The notes under the pieces: model-generated
What the model was told of the DNA's origin: nothing
Database searches by the model: none
What the model saw: only the letters and a program-made list of their open reading frames with translations
Made by a program: the position numbers and the translations under genes
Shown: piece after piece, positions 61,042-64,000 of the stretch
How the letters are laid out: each line of letters starts with the position of its first letter
Numbering within the stretch: the stretch's first letter is position 1
Assembly (NCBI RefSeq): GCF_027943255.1
Contig: NC_072897.1
Location: forward strand, 20,026,044-20,090,043
Source: Anastrepha obliqua
Lineage: Eukaryota; Arthropoda; Insecta; Diptera; Tephritidae
DNA: 64,000 bases
Direction of reading: 5' to 3'

Positions 61042-61760
61042 AGTTATCAAAAATTGGCTTTCCATTATCAAAATCGTGTTGGCATTAGATGGCGTGTAAG
61101 AGATCGGGGCATACAACTTTTTTTTTAATAATATGAAAGTAACTAAAGTACTAAAAATGATTTGGAAGCAAGGAAGCATATAGAAAATTAAACACCATAA
61201 GTTATATTCAACGTAAGCATGTGTCTGACAGATTAATGAAACCAACGCAAGACTGAGTCTTGTCGAGGCCCTCTGCTCCCGAGAGGAGTGAACAAGGAAG
61301 AAAAAACATGTGTCTGCGCATTGTATATTATATGTTTACTTACTTGTACATGTATAAGTACATATATACAAACATATGTATTACAAATACCAATTATGTA
61401 TGCCTGCATAATGTATATCAAGGTATAAACAATAGTAAAATTTTAACAAAAAAACAATATTACATAAAATTTATGTTTCATTTTATAACTGAAGCCCAGA
61501 AATAACTCTTAAGCTGGCCGCACATAGACAATAAATCAAAGTAAACCGTTGAAAGCCATTTTGCTACATACCATACGTGTGGATCGGTCGACGATTTTCA
61601 TTTCAAGTTGCTCATCGCCGAGTAAAGATGGAACGCGAAAAAATATATATGTATAATTATAAATATAGGTATAAGCATCAGTGTAGCTTTTCTCTAATGA
61701 GGGATAACTTTTGCACAAGTCAAATAATCTTCAATAAATGCTTTATTTGTTGTAGCCAAA
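61042..61760 (+). other. Cadps: Cadps 3' UTR, with candidate poly(A) signals
   Basis: AATAAA hexamers at 61530-61535 and 61734-61739. ACATATATACAAACATATGT-rich low complexity at 61340-61400. No coding signal. The end of the transcript cannot be fixed from sequence alone. Confidence 0.5.
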
Positions 61761-62215
61761 CATAGATCACAAAAGAAGTGACAGAAACCTTCACACTTCC
61801 CTACACACACTCAACTGATTGTAAAGATTTCAATTTTAAAACATTCAATAAGCATTTTAAACAACAAACTGTGTCACACACATGCCAAACCGTTAAAATT
61901 TCAACAGATTGATTCGATTTGTTGCGCATTTGCGGCCAGCTTTAATTCCGTTTTCGGACATCGCGAAAAGGCTAAATGAAAAAGAGGTGTGCAGTCATAT
62001 CTTAATCATATCCAATAATAGTTTAAGGCCACTTAAGATAAAATAAAATTGTTCTTTTTAATTGCTTTCGTTATTTTTTATTTAAATTTCAAGAAAAAAT
62101 ACGACCACGCATATACATAGTATATATAGTAATTTGCAAACTATACCTCTTATTATAAGGCGCTTTTTAAGTATTTTTCCTCTGCTGAACTGTAAAAGAA
62201 AATGTATTAACTATT
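61761..62215. other. No recognisable gene
   Basis: AT-rich, unassigned. Confidence 0.4.
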
Positions 62216-62218
62216 AAA

Positions 62219-62660
62219 GGGTGATCAGATTGGAAGTACTTTTGCGATAGGGTTTTTTTGACAGTTCATGCGTGAGTACTGTAAAGGTAAATATATAATT
62301 TTTTCAGTATTCATTGACATTCCATCATAGAAAGACATACGTTTCAATAACGTTTATAAATCGTACAATTGCGTTACGAAAATCGACGCTCTGTAAAAAA
62401 TGTTCATCGCGCGCTTAGGCCAACTTATGGTGTACAACGATGAGACCGATTTTTGGCTGAATGGATACATCAATAAGCAAAATTGTCCTATTTGGGCGGA
62501 AGAGCAATCCGAAGCGCTATCCCGCCATGATAAACGACTTTTTGTGATATCACACCGTTGGACCTTTATTTGTGGAGGTACGCACAGTCTAAATGTGGAT
62601 AAACCAGCTAGGATTGAGGCATTGGAAGCCAACATTACTAAAGTTATTCACGAGATACTA
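62219..62660 (+). pseudogene. DD41D mariner remnant with internal deletion
   Basis: Begins GGGTGATCAGATTGGAAGTA (TIR-like). Transposase text: QLMVYNDETDFWLNGYINKQ (first catalytic Asp, as ND-ETDFW), NCPIWAEEQSEAL, then a deletion straight to a damaged SPLDFYLWG-like block, KPARIEALEANITKVIHEI. Interrupted at its end by a SINE. Confidence 0.65.
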
Positions 62661-62864
62661 ACCAGTTGTATGCTGCGTCCGAGGCGCAGGTGGTGTTTTG
62701 TAAGGAACTTTGTTTTGGCAGAAATACACGCGGGTGTTTGTCATTACCGGCCGATGAGCGACGTTATCAGAAAAAACTTTTTTTATCATTTGGTATTTCA
62801 TGCTTGAGACTTCGAACCCGGGTACTAGTCTCACACCAACTCACTCGGCTACTTTGGCCTCCTA
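62660..62864 (-). mobile_element. SINE copy with tRNA head, 3' part missing
   Basis: Sense is minus: head GGCCAAAGTAGCCGAGTGAG, TTGG (A box) and CCCGGGTTCGAAGTCTC (B box), then GTCGCTCATCGGCCGGTAAT, GACAAACACCCGCG and GTGTATTTCTGCCAAAACAA, matching the proximal two thirds of the 7349-7676 copy. The distal body and tail are absent or diverged. Confidence 0.78.
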
Positions 62865-64000
62865 ACATGCATTATATTGTTATATCTAATCTTACTTTAT
62901 TTCCTCTTATCTAATCTAATCAAGTTTATTATTTAATCTCATTTGATCGTGTCTTACCTTTCTTATCTGGCAACTATGAGTGGGTCAAGTCGTATAAATC
63001 GGCTCTCTCTTCAAGATTTACAAAGATTTCGACGAAAGTTACAAAGTGGTTCAAAATTGTTTCGGTGTTGCAGGCGATCCACGCTCGCCGGAGGCAATTG
63101 AAGGTCAGCGAAATATTTTTCAGTTAAATATACAAAGAAGTAAGACTGAGCACTTTGACTTCTTTTTAATAAGCGCACTGTTTGATTTTGGAGATAAGTT
63201 TGCAATATTTCCCAAGGTTGTTCAATCGTAAAGCAAAACATTCAGTATGATACTGACTTTCTGTCAAGGTTTCTAGTGGGAAAGAGTTGACATTAACAAA
63301 TAATTTAAAACAAGCACTATGTGGACCACCCGGCACTTTCGTTGACGTTCGCACAAACATTTGACGAGATTGAAAACGGAGTAAACGTAGCCAAGGCCGG
63401 GGTTGTATAGTCCAAGGGAGCATTTAAAATCACCACGGAAGGAAACCAATATAAGTACACCGATTGAAGATCATTCGTTCAAACGTTTCATTTAATGGCA
63501 CTCATTTCACCCCAGCAAAGATCACCTCCAGTTTCAAACACCAATGTGGGCATTGGATTTTACAGCTTAGAGTAACTTGACTTCACTATTACTAAAATAT
63601 CCAATGTCACAGCCCTCAAAGCCGAAGCTTATCCATGATGGAAATCCCAAAATCCACATTTATGCGCAAACGAGGATTAGAGAATAAAAGTGCGTTTTTT
63701 AGGCGCAATGTACAAAACTCTGACGTATACATCAGTATCATACAATGCTGTGCTTGAAGGTACAACGATTTAAATCGAGTGTCTCAATGTTGATCACTAC
63801 CAAGACGAATATAATACCTATTTACTTTTATTTTTCGAGCTTTTGACAAGGCCCACGTCATGCACCATAGTAATATAAAATAAATAAACAAATCAAACAA
63901 AGGGATGAGAAACTACATGTTTGTAAATATTAAGTGAATGGCTTGGTGCCGCATGTTAAGTTGTGAAAGCACAACTGAATATTAAGTCTCCAAATGCAGT
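62865..64000. other. No recognisable gene
   Basis: Short unsupported frames at 63011-63423. Nothing assigned up to the window end. Confidence 0.4.

Noticed and set aside
61230..61300. Further Cadps coding sequence downstream
   Set aside because: The frame closes at TAA 61039-61041 and no conserved text follows.
1..64000. A novel multi-gene host system hidden among the repeats
   Set aside because: Apart from Cadps, every frame with a recognisable family is a transposon protein, and the remaining frames are short, unsupported and not clustered.

Overview
The window is eukaryotic and most likely from a higher fly, with a true fruit fly (Tephritidae) as my best guess. The grounds are one recognisable host gene with insect-like exons, AT-rich intergenic and intronic sequence, many rosa-like DD41D mariner elements (a group first described from tephritids), and a dense load of LOA, Jockey, R1 and RTE clade retrotransposons typical of Diptera. 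Nothing bacterial or viral is present.

The only host gene I can support is the 3' end of Cadps (calcium-dependent secretion activator, CAPS), on the plus strand. Three coding exons are visible: 13711-14091, 60618-60757 and 60816-61041 (stop). Their reading frames join exactly across consensus splice sites. The intron between the first two is about 46.5 kb and consists largely of transposable elements. Positions 1-13710 are probably upstream intron sequence, also full of transposons, and 61042 onward is the 3' UTR and downstream flank.

Region by region. 1-13.7 kb: a Gypsy gag scrap, three mariner or DD41D elements with clear terminal inverted repeats and TA duplications, a tRNA-derived SINE with a 16-bp target duplication, two small tandem duplications, and a minus-strand LOA-type retrotransposon. 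14-22.5 kb: an RTE fragment, then a 3.2-kb Helitron sitting inside a DD41D element, then a nearly full DD41D element that holds a SINE. 22.9-32.4 kb: a Jockey element broken by two independent DNA transposons. One has a 9-bp duplication and itself hosts an intact mariner. The other is a 3.05-kb Transib (RAG1-related) element with 5-bp CGCCG duplications. 32.4-39 kb: Gypsy, Tc1, R1 and BEL/Pao remnants. 39-54.4 kb: three LOA-type elements, a DD41D derivative, two RTE pieces, a mariner derivative and a satellite-like tandem array. 54-60.6 kb: a Jockey scrap, a mariner pseudogene, a fold-back repeat and a further RTE copy. 62 kb: a DD41D scrap with another SINE.

The transposons do not cooperate as a pathway. 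Their relations are historical (which sits inside which) and parasitic: deletion derivatives depend on full-length relatives, and the SINE shares its 3' tail with the RTE family. Only one element, the mariner at 23786-25064, keeps a full-length open transposase. The Transib needs one frameshift and one intron to be read through.
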